NCBI RefSeq assembly: GCF_042680125.1
Contig: NZ_JBHTNY010000027.1
DNA from: Robinsoniella peoriensis
Lineage (GTDB): Bacteria > Bacillota > Clostridia > Lachnospirales > Lachnospiraceae
Strand: one strand, 5' to 3'
Length of the DNA: 64,000 nucleotides
Part shown: positions 35,281 to 46,000 of the stretch, piece by piece
Numbering within the stretch: position 1 is the first letter of the stretch
Layout: every line of letters begins with the position of its first letter
Notes under the pieces: generated by a model
What the model saw: the letters and a program-made list of their open reading frames with translations, nothing else
What the model was told of the DNA's origin: nothing
Databases searched by the model: none
Translations under genes and position numbers: made by a program

Positions 35281-37128
35281 TCAATGAAAGAAATCATACA
35301 CTTTTTTTGCACTATTTGCATTCATGGACGGCGCCTTGGCAAGTTCCTCTTCGGAAGCATCCCTAATGGCTTCCAGAGACTTAAATGTCCGCATCAATGC
35401 CTTTCTCCTGGCAGGCCCGATTCCATCAATATCATCCAGAATAGAATGTACCTGCTGCTTGCTTCTAAGGGACCTGTGATATTCAATGGCAAAACGATGT
35501 GCCTCGTCCTGAATTCTGGTAATCAGACGAAAACCTTCCGAAGACTTTTCAATTGGAATTTCTACATTATTAAAAAATAATCCTCTGGTTCTGTGATTAT
35601 CATCTTTGACCATACCGCAGACCGGAATGTTCATTTTAAGATTATCCATAACCCTCAGCGCTACATTGACCTGGCCCTTACCGCCGTCCATCATGATCAG
35701 ATCCGGAAATCTGCTGAAACTGCTGAATTCTTTCTCCTGTTTCGCTTCCTCAAGCTCAGCAAGACCATGGCTGAATCTTCTGGTCAGCACTTCTTCCATG
35801 CTGGCATAATCATCCGGTCCCTTTACCGATTGGATCTTAAACTTACGGTAATCGCTTCGTTTCGGTTTACCCTTTTCGTATACAATCATGGATCCTACCG
35901 ATTCAAATCCACTGATATTGGAAATATCAAACGCTTCCACACGCACTACATTCTCAAGCCCCAGCAGGCCTGCAATCTCTTTCATGGCGCCAATGGTTCG
36001 TCCTTCTTCCCGTTTGATTTTTTCTTTATCCTGGCTTAAAACTAATTCTGCGTTTCTGGCCGCCAATTCTACCAGTTTTTCTTTCGTGCCTTTTTTGGGA
36101 ACTTTGATATGTACCCTCTGTCCTCTTTTCTTAGAAAGCCACTGTTCAATAACCTCGCAGTCTTCCACTTCTTCCTGGATCATCAGTTCCTTGGGAATAA
36201 ATGGTGTCCCTGCATAAAACTGCTTGATAAAACTGTCTAAAACCATTCCTTTTGTATCGTGGGGAGCTACTCTCAGATAGAAGTGGTCCCTTCCAATCAG
36301 CCTGCCCGACCGTACAAAAAACACCTGTACCACAGCATCCGTATCATCGGAAGCCATTGCAATAATATCCTTATCTTCCCCATCACTCATGGTGATCTTC
36401 TGTTTTTGGGCAATCTGTTTCACGCTGTTCAGAAGCTCTCTCTGTTCGATTGCCGCTTCAAAATCCATTCGTTCAGAAGCATCCTGCATCCTCTGCTCCA
36501 GCATTTTAATTACCGGATCATAATTTCCGTCCAGAAAAGCAATAGCTTCATTCACCTGATTACGGTATTCCTCTTTGGTAACGTAGCCCTGACAGGGGGC
36601 GTTGCACTGTTTAATATGGTAATTCAGACAGGGTCTCTCATTCCCGATGTCCCTTGGCAGGCTTCTGTTGCAGGTACGCAGCTTATACAGCTTGTTAATC
36701 AGCTCAATCGTATCCTTAATCGCTCCGGCACTGGTATATGGTCCGAAATATTTGCATTTGTCCTTTTTCATGATCCGTGCAAATAAAACCCTGGGATATT
36801 CCTCCTGTACCGTAACCTTAATAAATGGATAGGACTTATCATCTTTTAACATGGTATTGTACTTTGGTCTGTGTTCCTTAATCAGATTACATTCCAAAAC
36901 CAGCGCTTCCAGCTCCGAATCTGTAATGATGTATTCGAAGCGGCGGATCTTTGTCACCATCTGTTCGATTTTAGCACCCTTATTTCTGCTGCTTTGAAAA
37001 TACTGCCGTACCCGGTTCTTGAGACTGATTGCCTTTCCTACATAGATTATGGCATCCTTTGCATCATGCATAATATATACACCCGGCTTCGCCGGTAGTT
37101 TCTTAAGTTCCTCCTGGATATCAAACAA
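35281..37128 (-). CDS. uvrC: UvrABC system protein C
   Basis: The endonuclease of nucleotide excision repair that cuts both sides of the lesion. The GIY-YIG domain is at about 10-95 (GVYIMHDAKDAIIYVGKAISL), followed by the CNRSLP / C-x-C-Q region, a UVR motif near 200-235, the RNase H-like second nuclease domain (VEAFDISNISG, MMDGGKGQVNVA) and a final helix-hairpin-helix pair (LDDIDGIGPARRKALM). I chose a TTG start at 37126-37128 (protein MFDIQEELKKLPAKPGVYIM), eight bases after GGGAGG; a GTG nine bases earlier lies in that site. It heads the uvrC-hprK-glcK run. Confidence 0.95.
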   Translation of the reverse strand: MFDIQEELKKLPAKPGVYIMHDAKDAIIYVGKAISLKNRVRQYFQSSRNKGAKIEQMVTKIRRFEYIITDSELEALVLECNLIKEHRPKYNTMLKDDKSYPFIKVTVQEEYPRVLFARIMKKDKCKYFGPYTSAGAIKDTIELINKLYKLRTCNRSLPRDIGNERPCLNYHIKQCNAPCQGYVTKEEYRNQVNEAIAFLDGNYDPVIKMLEQRMQDASERMDFEAAIEQRELLNSVKQIAQKQKITMSDGEDKDIIAMASDDTDAVVQVFFVRSGRLIGRDHFYLRVAPHDTKGMVLDSFIKQFYAGTPFIPKELMIQEEVEDCEVIEQWLSKKRGQRVHIKVPKKGTKEKLVELAARNAELVLSQDKEKIKREEGRTIGAMKEIAGLLGLENVVRVEAFDISNISGFESVGSMIVYEKGKPKRSDYRKFKIQSVKGPDDYASMEEVLTRRFSHGLAELEEAKQEKEFSSFSRFPDLIMMDGGKGQVNVALRVMDNLKMNIPVCGMVKDDNHRTRGLFFNNVEIPIEKSSEGFRLITRIQDEAHRFAIEYHRSLRSKQQVHSILDDIDGIGPARRKALMRTFKSLEAIRDASEEELAKAPSMNANSAKKVYDFFH

Positions 37129-37150
37129 CGATACCACCTCCCTTTCTAAA

Positions 37151-37191
37151 AAAATACAGCAAATCTGTTATTCACAAATTTACTGTATTTT
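37151..37191 (-). terminator. rho-independent terminator of ftsH
   Basis: Arms AAAATACAGCAAAT and ATTTACTGTATTTT (one mismatch). On the minus strand the stem is followed by seven T. It separates ftsH from uvrC. Confidence 0.8.
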
Positions 37192-37210
37192 ATCTTGTCT
37201 TTTAAAGAAT

Positions 37211-39295
37211 TTATTCACACACAGTGTTGTTATCGGGATTCTTATCCACAGTATCCACATTTTCAGACTGCTTTTGTATCTGCTGCACATTATCACCAGA
37301 AACCGATGCATCAATTTCTGCAGCTTTTACCTGATGATTACTTTCCGCTTCCAACTGAGGCTGGCTGGCACCTTCAACAGCTTCTGCCGCAGATCCTTCC
37401 AAGGCCGCCTTATCTTCTGCTTCCACTTCGTGGAAAATCTTCATAAACTCTTTACCGGTAATGGTTTCCTTTTCAATGAGGAATGCAGCAATCTTATCCA
37501 GTGCTATTCTATGTTTGCTGAGAAGTCTCTTCGCCTCTACATAAGCATCTTTGAGCACTTTCATAACTTCACGGTCAACCTCGGCTGCCGTTCTGTCGCT
37601 GCAATTTAACATTGTTCTGCCTTCCAGATACTGATTCTCAGGACTTTCAATTCCCATCATTCCAAAAGTTTCCGACATACCATACTGTGTAATCATCGCT
37701 CTGGTAAGCTTGGTAGCCTGCTCAATATCATTTGCGGCTCCGGTTGTTACACTGTTAAATACCAGTTCTTCTGCTGCACGCCCTGCCACAAATTCAATAA
37801 TCTTTGCGCGGATCTCACCTTCTGAATTCAGGAATTTTTCTTCTTCCGGAACATTCATGACATATCCAAGTGCTCCCATTGTTCTTGGCACAATAGTTAT
37901 CTTCTGCACCGGCTCAGAATCCTTCTGAAGCGCACTTACCAATGCATGACCTACTTCGTGGTAGGAAACAATTCTTCGCTCTTCTTTGCTCAGGATCTTG
38001 TTCTTCTTTTCCTTACCGACTAATACAACTTCTACAGACTCAAATAAATCAGACTGGGAAACTACATTTCTGCCCTTCTTAACTGCCAGAATTGCTGCCT
38101 CATTAATCATATTTGCCAGATCGGAACCAACAGCGCCTGAAGTAGCAAGTGCAATAGCTTCCAAATCTACGGTGTCATCCAGAAGAACATTTTTGGAATG
38201 TACTTTCAGAATATCCACACGGCCTTTCAGATCCGGCTTATCTACAACTACACGTCTGTCAAAACGACCGGGACGCAGAAGCGCCTGATCCAGAACTTCC
38301 GGACGGTTTGTAGCTGCCAGAATCAGTAATCCCTTCGAGGTATCAAAACCATCCATCTCAGCAAGCAGCTGGTTCAAGGTCTGCTCACGTTCGTCATTTC
38401 CACCGCCATAACGGCTGTCACGGCTCTTACCGATTGCATCAATTTCATCAATAAAAATAATACATGGCGCATTCTTTTTCGCCTCTTCAAATAAATCACG
38501 GACACGTGATGCACCGACACCTACGAACATTTCCACAAAATCAGAACCGGATAATGAGAAGAACGGAGCATGTGCTTCTCCTGCAACTGCCTTTGCCAGA
38601 AGTGTTTTACCTGTTCCAGGAGGTCCTACTAAAAGAGCACCCTTTGGAAGCTTGGCACCAATCTTCGTGTATTTTCCTGGATTTTCAAGAAAATCAACGA
38701 CTTCCTGCAAGGACTCCTTGGCTTCATCCTGTCCTGCCACATCCCGGAATGTGACTCCTGTTTCTTTCTGCACATATACTTTAGCCTTGCTCTTGCCAAC
38801 ACCGCCCATCATGCCGCCGCCCTTGGACATTTTTCTCAGGAAAAATCCAAGTACAACCCAGATCAGAATCAGCGGGATCGCAATGCTTAAAATATTATAG
38901 AGAATTGCAGATGTCATGTCCGGAATCGCTCCATTAAAGTCCACACCTGCTGCAATTAATTTTTCGGTCAGGTTCGGGTCAGGTACAACGCCGGTATAAT
39001 ACGTCATCGTCACCCCTGGGAATGGCTGTTCCTTAGGAGTAATTACAATCTTACTGGACTGTATGTCAACCTTTTTGACTTCTTTCTTCTCTACCATTTC
39101 CATAAATTTGTTATATGTGATTTCTTTTTCGGTAGAATTCTTCAGCATATTATTGAAAATACTCATACCGACCAGGGCTATCAGTGTTACTACTAAAAAT
39201 ATCATGATCGTCTGCCCATTTTTAGACGGCTTGCCATTATTATTATTGGATCCGTTATTCGGTCCATTTCCTGGCTGTTGATTATTATCCATCAT
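37211..39295 (-). CDS. ftsH: ATP-dependent zinc metalloprotease FtsH
   Basis: A membrane-bound AAA protease of 694 residues that degrades damaged and regulatory membrane proteins. It has an Asn/Gly-rich head, two membrane helices (about 30-48 and 133-155) flanking an outer domain, the AAA ATPase (Walker A GPPGTGKT near 220, Walker B FIDEIDAIG, SRH with ATNRPEVLD and RPGRFDR) and the zinc site YHEVGHAL near 440, a variant of HEAGH with Val at the third place. The C-terminal 70 residues are an acidic, disordered tail (EAVEGASQPQLEAESNHQ). It is divergent from the DUF1846 gene. Confidence 0.97.
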   Translation of the reverse strand: MMDNNQQPGNGPNNGSNNNNGKPSKNGQTIMIFLVVTLIALVGMSIFNNMLKNSTEKEITYNKFMEMVEKKEVKKVDIQSSKIVITPKEQPFPGVTMTYYTGVVPDPNLTEKLIAAGVDFNGAIPDMTSAILYNILSIAIPLILIWVVLGFFLRKMSKGGGMMGGVGKSKAKVYVQKETGVTFRDVAGQDEAKESLQEVVDFLENPGKYTKIGAKLPKGALLVGPPGTGKTLLAKAVAGEAHAPFFSLSGSDFVEMFVGVGASRVRDLFEEAKKNAPCIIFIDEIDAIGKSRDSRYGGGNDEREQTLNQLLAEMDGFDTSKGLLILAATNRPEVLDQALLRPGRFDRRVVVDKPDLKGRVDILKVHSKNVLLDDTVDLEAIALATSGAVGSDLANMINEAAILAVKKGRNVVSQSDLFESVEVVLVGKEKKNKILSKEERRIVSYHEVGHALVSALQKDSEPVQKITIVPRTMGALGYVMNVPEEEKFLNSEGEIRAKIIEFVAGRAAEELVFNSVTTGAANDIEQATKLTRAMITQYGMSETFGMMGIESPENQYLEGRTMLNCSDRTAAEVDREVMKVLKDAYVEAKRLLSKHRIALDKIAAFLIEKETITGKEFMKIFHEVEAEDKAALEGSAAEAVEGASQPQLEAESNHQVKAAEIDASVSGDNVQQIQKQSENVDTVDKNPDNNTVCE

Positions 39296-39488
39296 CTTCC
39301 TCCTCGTGATACGTCCTCTCTATTATAAAGATACTTCACCCAGAAATCAATATCGAGTTTGTGAAAAAGCCTCCATAATTCTTAAACTTTTATAAAAATC
39401 CTCAAAAAATGACTGGCATAACTCTGATACTTTGTAGTATACTAATTCAGTAAAGAATCATACCATAAAATTTAGGATCGGTGAACCA

Positions 39489-40967
39489 ATGAAAATAGGA
39501 TTTGATAACGAGAAATACTTACAGATGCAATCTGAGCATATCAGAAAAAGAATCAGCCAGTTTGGCAACAAACTCTATCTGGAATTCGGTGGAAAACTTT
39601 TTGATGACTTTCACGCAGCCAGAGTTCTTCCAGGATTTGCACCGGACAGTAAACTGCGTATGCTGATGCAGCTCTCCGACCAGGCAGAAATTGTAATCGT
39701 CATCAGCGCCGGTGACATAGAGAAGAATAAAGTCCGGGGTGATCTTGGGATCACTTATGATACAGACGTTCTCCGTCTGATCGACGCATTCGAAGAAAAA
39801 GGGCTCTACGTAGGCAGTGTTGTCATTACACAATATTCCGGTCAGAACAGCGCGCAGCTATTTAAAACCAGACTGGAAAAATTAGGACGTAAAGTGTATG
39901 TCCACTATGCCATCGAAGGCTATCCAAGCAATATACCATTAATCGTCAGCGATAACGGATATGGTAAAAATGAATATATTGAAACAACGAGACCGCTGGT
40001 CGTGATCACAGCACCCGGTCCCGGAAGCGGAAAAATGGCAACCTGCCTTTCCCAGCTCTACCACGAGCAAAAACATGGCATTCGTGCCGGTTATGCCAAA
40101 TTTGAAACCTTCCCGATCTGGAATATCCCCCTGAAACATCCTGTAAATCTGGCTTATGAAGCAGCAACAGCCGATTTAAATGATGTAAATATGATTGACC
40201 CGTTCCATCTGGAAGCATACGATGAAAAAGCTGTAAATTATAACCGTGATGTTGAGATCTTTCCGGTCTTAGGTGCTATTTTCGAGCGTATTTTTGGGGA
40301 ATGCCCTTATAAATCCCCTACGGATATGGGTGTTAATATGGCTGGAAATTGTATCTTCGATGACGAAGCCTGCAAAGAAGCCTCTAACCAGGAGATCCTT
40401 CGCCGCTATTATTATACACTGAACGGACTTGCGGAAGGTACAAAGCAGGAAGAAGAAGTATTTAAAATCGAACTGATCATGAAACAGGCTCATCTGACCG
40501 CAGCGAACCGTAAGGTGGTACAGATTGCACTGGACCGCGCAGAAGCTACAGGCGCCCCTGCTGCTGCCCTGGAACTGGCTGATGGCAGAATGGTTACCGG
40601 AAAAACTTCTGACCTTTTGGGAGCATCCGCAGCCCTTCTTCTAAATGCATTGAAGGAACTTGCCGGCATCGACCATAAAGCCCATGTTATTTCACCGGAA
40701 GCCATTGAACCTATCCAGACTCTGAAGACTGCATACCTGGGCAGCAAAAACCCAAGGCTCCATACGGATGAAATACTGATCGCACTTTCCATTTCTGCTG
40801 CTACCAGTGAAAATGCCAAGCTTGCACTGGAACAGCTTCCCAAGCTATCCGGATGTCAGGCCCATACTTCCGTTATGCTGTCTATGGTAGATATAAAGCA
40901 GTTTAAACGTCTTTCCGTCCAGCTGACTTCTGAACCGGTATATGAGGACAAGCGTATTTATCACTAA
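39489..40967 (+). CDS. DUF1846 (UPF0371) family protein
   Basis: A 492-residue protein of the DUF1846 family. Landmarks are EFGGKLFDDFHAARVLPGF near the start, a P-loop-like APGPGSGKMATCLSQ near 177, and FETFPIWNIPLKHPVNLAYE. Structures of relatives show a Rossmann-like fold, but the reaction is unknown to me; the P-loop-like stretch suggests nucleotide binding. The ATG follows GGATCGGTG. The gene has its own terminator before pyrG and is divergent from ftsH. Confidence 0.9.
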   Translation: MKIGFDNEKYLQMQSEHIRKRISQFGNKLYLEFGGKLFDDFHAARVLPGFAPDSKLRMLMQLSDQAEIVIVISAGDIEKNKVRGDLGITYDTDVLRLIDAFEEKGLYVGSVVITQYSGQNSAQLFKTRLEKLGRKVYVHYAIEGYPSNIPLIVSDNGYGKNEYIETTRPLVVITAPGPGSGKMATCLSQLYHEQKHGIRAGYAKFETFPIWNIPLKHPVNLAYEAATADLNDVNMIDPFHLEAYDEKAVNYNRDVEIFPVLGAIFERIFGECPYKSPTDMGVNMAGNCIFDDEACKEASNQEILRRYYYTLNGLAEGTKQEEEVFKIELIMKQAHLTAANRKVVQIALDRAEATGAPAAALELADGRMVTGKTSDLLGASAALLLNALKELAGIDHKAHVISPEAIEPIQTLKTAYLGSKNPRLHTDEILIALSISAATSENAKLALEQLPKLSGCQAHTSVMLSMVDIKQFKRLSVQLTSEPVYEDKRIYH

Positions 40968-41067
40968 ATTACAATTAAAATTGCTTTTGGCAGGCTGTAT
41001 GTCACATTATTATTTGTTACCTTTTTATAAAACCCGGTAATTAACTTTATGACATTAAACAAATATC

Positions 41068-41118
41068 TGCGCCAAATAAATGAATCTTTGTTTATTTGGC
41101 GCAAATTTTATTTTTTTG
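41068..41118 (+). terminator. rho-independent terminator of the DUF1846 gene
   Basis: Perfect 13-bp arms TGCGCCAAATAAA and TTTATTTGGCGCA followed by AATTTTATTTTTTT. Confidence 0.9.
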
Positions 41119-41151
41119 TAAAAAACACTGTATTTATTAACTCTGAAGGTG

Positions 41152-41157
41152 TATAAT
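41152..41157 (+). promoter_or_regulatory. -10 box of the pyrG promoter
   Basis: TATAAT, about 60 bases before the pyrG start and past the upstream terminator. The -35 is poor. No G run typical of reiterative pyrG control is seen at the expected start. Confidence 0.4.
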
Positions 41158-41214
41158 TCTTTCGTTATTTTTTGACCAGCACGAGAGTGTGTTTGAGAAA
41201 ACAGGAGGAAATTT

Positions 41215-42819
41215 ATGCCAGTAAAGTATGTATTTGTAACAGGCGGAGTAGTATCAGGCTTGGGAAAAGGCATCACTGCCGCTTCACTCGGCCGCTTACT
41301 GAAGGCCCGGGGATACAAGGTAACCATGCAGAAGTTCGACCCTTACATCAATATTGACCCCGGAACTATGAATCCTATCCAGCACGGCGAAGTATTTGTT
41401 ACAGATGACGGTGCCGAAACGGATTTGGATTTAGGACACTATGAGCGGTTCATTGACGAAAGCCTTGATAAGAATTCCAATGTAACCACCGGTAAAATTT
41501 ACTGGTCCGTACTGCAAAAAGAACGTCGCGGTGATTTCGGCGGAGGTACTGTACAGGTCATCCCCCACATCACAAACGAGATTAAGAACCGTTTTTACCG
41601 GAATTTTACATCCGATGAAACAAGAATTGCCATTATTGAAGTCGGCGGTACGGTCGGAGATATCGAAAGCCAGCCTTTCCTGGAATCCATCCGTCAGTTC
41701 CAGCATGACGTAGGCCGGGAAAACGCAATTCTGATTCACGTAACTTTAATCCCTTACCTGAAAGCTTCGGGAGAAATGAAAACCAAACCCACCCAGGCAA
41801 GTGTAAAAGAATTACAGGGTATGGGTATTCGCCCGGATATCATTGTCTGCCGTTCCGAACTGCCGTTGGAACAAGGCATCAAAGACAAAATCGCACTTTT
41901 CTGTAACGTCCCTAATCATCACGTCCTGCAAAATCTGGATGTGGAATATCTGTATGAAGCACCTCTTGCAATGGAGCAGGAGCATCTGGCCCAGGTGGCA
42001 TGTGAATGTCTGAATCTGGAATGCCCAAAGCCCAATCTGGAAGACTGGGAAGACATGGTAAATGCTCTGCGACATCCAACCAAAGTAGTAGAAATTGCTC
42101 TTGTCGGTAAATATATCCAACTCCATGACGCCTATATCAGTGTTGTAGAAGCCCTTAAACATGGTGGTATCGCCAGCCGCGCCACAGTTAATATACGCTG
42201 GATTGATTCAGAATTATTAAATGAGAACAATATTTCAGATCTCCTTGGAGATGTGGATGGCATTCTGGTGCCCGGAGGTTTCGGCAACCGGGGAATTGAA
42301 GGAAAAATTATGGCGATTGCATATGCCAGAACACATGAGATCCCTTTCCTTGGGCTCTGTCTGGGCATGCAGCTTGCCATAGTTGAATTTGCCAGAAATG
42401 TGGTTGGTTTCCATGATGCACACAGCATCGAACTGGATGCTTCCACTACCCATCCCGTGATTTCCCTGATGCCGGACCAGGATGGTATCGAAGACATCGG
42501 CGGCACTTTAAGACTTGGTTCTTATCCCTGTATCCTGGACAAGTCATCGAAAGCATTTGAGCTATATGGTGAAGAAACTATACAGGAACGCCACAGACAC
42601 CGTTATGAGGTGAATAACGACTACCGTAAGGCATTGACCGACAATGGCTTAACCCTTTCCGGAATCTCACCCGACAGCCGCATTGTGGAAATGGTTGAAA
42701 TCAAAGATCATCCGTTCTTCATCGCCACCCAGGCACATCCGGAGTTGAAGTCACGTCCAAACAGGCCGCATCCGCTCTTTCGCGGATTGGTTGAGGCTGC
42801 TTTGCGCTATCAAAAATAA
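41215..42819 (+). CDS. pyrG: CTP synthase
   Basis: Makes CTP from UTP, ATP and glutamine. The 534 residues match the family. The synthase domain opens KYVFVTGGVVSGLGKGITAA with the P-loop, and has FDPYINIDPGTMNPIQHGEV. The glutaminase domain has the oxyanion PGGFGNRG and the nucleophile Cys in LGLCLGMQLA near 385, with His and Glu in TQAHPELKSRP near the end. AGGAGG lies seven bases before ATG. It is followed by a large structured intergenic region. Confidence 0.98.
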   Translation: MPVKYVFVTGGVVSGLGKGITAASLGRLLKARGYKVTMQKFDPYINIDPGTMNPIQHGEVFVTDDGAETDLDLGHYERFIDESLDKNSNVTTGKIYWSVLQKERRGDFGGGTVQVIPHITNEIKNRFYRNFTSDETRIAIIEVGGTVGDIESQPFLESIRQFQHDVGRENAILIHVTLIPYLKASGEMKTKPTQASVKELQGMGIRPDIIVCRSELPLEQGIKDKIALFCNVPNHHVLQNLDVEYLYEAPLAMEQEHLAQVACECLNLECPKPNLEDWEDMVNALRHPTKVVEIALVGKYIQLHDAYISVVEALKHGGIASRATVNIRWIDSELLNENNISDLLGDVDGILVPGGFGNRGIEGKIMAIAYARTHEIPFLGLCLGMQLAIVEFARNVVGFHDAHSIELDASTTHPVISLMPDQDGIEDIGGTLRLGSYPCILDKSSKAFELYGEETIQERHRHRYEVNNDYRKALTDNGLTLSGISPDSRIVEMVEIKDHPFFIATQAHPELKSRPNRPHPLFRGLVEAALRYQK

Positions 42820-42844
42820 GCAAAACAGCGTCTATATAAATTTC

Positions 42845-42929
42845 TGTAACGCACAGATCTGTTTGGATTCCTAGCATATAAAGATGTATTATCACGATTA
42901 TCCCTGTCTGGAACTACATTTATATAGGT
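42845..42929. other. intergenic AT-rich segment with outer inverted repeat
   Basis: CTATATAAAT near 42832-42841 and ATTTATATAG near 42918-42927 can pair around the segment. Nothing else is recognisable. It leads into the hairpin at 42930-43025. Confidence 0.35.
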
Positions 42930-43025
42930 AGAAAAAGCCGCACAGCAATTTCGGTCCGCACCCACTAGTTAAACTCTCTGGTCTGACTAACGGGTGCAGT
43001 TCCCTTTGCTGAAGCGGCTTTTTCT
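42930..43025. terminator. large multi-stem bidirectional terminator-like structure
   Basis: Perfect 12-bp outer arms AGAAAAAGCCGC (42930-42941) and GCGGCTTTTTCT (43014-43025) enclose further nested pairs AGCAA/TTGCT and GCACCC/GGGTGC. The T run sits in the outer stem on both strands. It lies between the converging pyrG and GH95 genes. At about 96 bases it is much longer than the other terminators in the window, so a small RNA or attachment-like structure is possible. Confidence 0.65.
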
Positions 43026-43049
43026 ATGATCTGTTTGTGCGTATTCTGC

Positions 43050-46000
43050 TTACTTTATTGTAATTCTCTTGGATGCAGAGTATGCACCATAAACCTTCTC
43101 TCCTCTTTCCATGTATCCACGGATTCGGAATCTGTACTTAGTTCCCTTTTTCAATCCTGCCTTGGTGTAAGCTGTATTTTTACCAGGTTTTGTGGAAATT
43201 TTCTTATATTTTCCATTTCCTGTCTTCATGAAAATTTCAATCTTATCCGCCTTAAACTTATTCCAGGATAATTTCACTTTCTTTCCTGACTGTTTCAGGG
43301 CAATTGTCGGTTTCAGAGGCTGTGTTGCTGTAATCATAGATTTGGAAGCAGATCCGCTGCCAGCACTATTGACTGCAGTTACACGGTATTTATATTTTGT
43401 CGCAGCCTTTTTCTTTTTGTCTACATAAGAAGTTTTCTTGGTGGTTGCAATTTTCTCCCACTTTTTCTTCGAATAGTTATAGCGGCTGACAATATATGAT
43501 TTTGCTCCTGTTTCCTTTTTCCATGATATTTTAATGCTGTTTGTTGTCTGTTTTGAAGCTTTTACACCAGTCACTCGTCCAGGTTCCATCAGCTTCCATT
43601 TTGCTTTCAGGGTCACATCGCCCTTACAGATATCCGTTGATTTTACCTGTGTATTTCCCAGATACCAGCCAAGGAATTTGTAGCTTCCTTTTTTCGGTGT
43701 AGGCAGGTTACCATAAGGTTTGCCTTCCTGGACTTTGATTTCTGCCGGTAAAACATATCCGCCATCTGTATCAAAGATAACAGTGTACTCTTTCGCTTCC
43801 GGATCCGGTGTTGGTTTCGGTGCTTCTGTAACAATTACGGTGCAGGATGAGGACTTCTGTCCATCTACAGTTGTTGCTGTAATATTAGCTGTTCCTGCTG
43901 CTTTCGCCGTTACAACACCTTCATTACTCACACTTGCCACTGCTTCATTGTCCGTAGCCCACACTACTGCTTTATTTGTTGCATTTTCCGGTGTATATCC
44001 TACTCTTAAGGTAGCCTTCGTTCCGGTCTGCATTGCTGCACTGGATGGGTTTATCTTAATGGATTCAACCGGTATCTGCTTCGGTATTACATTTACCGTA
44101 CAGGTAGCTGTCTTATTTCCATCCGCTGTAGTAACAATGATTTCTGCGATGCCTTCTTTTAATGCTGTGATCTCACCCTTGTCAACACTTGCAACTGTTT
44201 CGTTGTTTGAATCCCAGGTAACATTTTTATTGGTTGCATTTTCCGGCTGAACGCTTTCTTTAATGACAGCTGTTTTGCCTACTTCAATATTAACCGCTTG
44301 TTTATCAAGGGTTACACCAGTTACTTTTATGATTTCCGGTTCTGGTTCACTCTTTACAGTTACTTCACATGTTGCTGTGAATCCGCCTTCTTCTGTGGTT
44401 ACTGTAATCGTAGCTTTACCATCTGCAACTGCTTTAACTATTCCGCCATCTACAGTAGCAACAGCTTCATTGTTTGATGTCCAGGAAACGTTTTGATTCG
44501 TTGCATTTGCTGGTTGAACAGCTGCTGTTAGTGTTGCTGTTTCTTTTAGCTTCATTTGCAGTGCTTCAGGCAATAATGTTACCCCTGTAACTGCTATATC
44601 TTTTCTTGATACGGTTACTTTACAGATTGCTGTTTTGTTGTTACTTTCTGTGGTAACTGTAATATTTGCAGTACCTTCTTTTATTGCGGTTACGACTCCT
44701 GCCTGGGAAACGGTCGCCACTGCTTCATTATCAGAACTCCAGCTTACATTCTGATTTGTTGCATTTGAAGGTGTAATTGTATGAGTTAATTTTTTTGTTC
44801 CTTCTTCTATTAATGATAATTCTGCCGGCTCAACACTGACACTTTCTACTTCTACAATTTCAGGTTCTCCGTTTTCTACTGTAATTGTAGCGGTATCACG
44901 TATGGTATCATTTTCTGCTGATGTGACTGTAATTGTAGCAGTTCCTTCTGCCACACCGGTTACAACACCACCTGCTACCGTTGCTACGCCTTCATTATCA
45001 GAAGTCCAGATCATATTCTGGTTAGATGCATTTTCCGGCTGTATTTCCCCGGTTAAAGTTACACTTGCTCCTGTTTTAACAGTTGCATCTTTTGGTGATA
45101 CGGTAATTGCGCTGACCGGTATCACTTCTTTTTCCGTAACAGTTACTGCACATTGTGCCGTTTTGTTTCCATCTGCTGTGGTTACGGTGATTGTCGCATT
45201 TCCTGGTTTCAGTGCATTCACTACACCATTAACTACAGTTGCCACTTCTTCATCACTTGATGACCAGGTAACATTTTTATTTGTTGCATTAGACGGGATT
45301 ACCGCTGCTGTTAATGTTGCTGTGGTTTCTTCTACTAATGTAACTTCATTCGGTGTCAGTCTGACTCCGGTTACTGCTGTCGGGTCTGTGACTGTCTGAC
45401 CTGTTTCATATAAGTAGAATTCTGCTGCTGAAATAAAGTCATTTGCTGGTGTACCTGCTGTCTTTGTTGCCCTGATTTGAATTCTTTTTGCACTTACAGG
45501 TGTAAACTTAGCTATTTTTTTGTTTACATTATTAGCCCATTCACCACTTCCGCCTTCTATTTTCTGGAAATCATCTCCATCTTCTGTCGTGCTATAATAC
45601 AAATCATAACCCAATATTCTGCCATTTTCTTGTGAACGAGTTACGTATTCTAATTTGTTGATTTGATATAATTTGTCTAGTGTAATTGTAAAACTGTTAT
45701 TAATACCATTTTCAATATCTGGCATTGGTTGATGCGAATATGCGGAATGCCATATAGTACTTTCATTTCCATCAACCGCATTAGAAGCCGGACCATCAGT
45801 ACCTGCATTTTCTTCACTGTCAGCTACTGCCGTCATTTTATTGGATGCTATCTTGTTGGATGTTTCTTCCCATAAAGCAGTTAACGTAACATCGCTCTTC
45901 TCAATACGATACTTAGAACCTGCAGCATATGTGGTTTCTCCGTCACTCCATCCTGCAAAAGTCATACCGTCAATTGTAATACCGCATTCCGGCAATGTAA

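Noticed and set aside
41101..41214. Reiterative-transcription control of pyrG
   Set aside because: No run of G at the expected start of the transcript.
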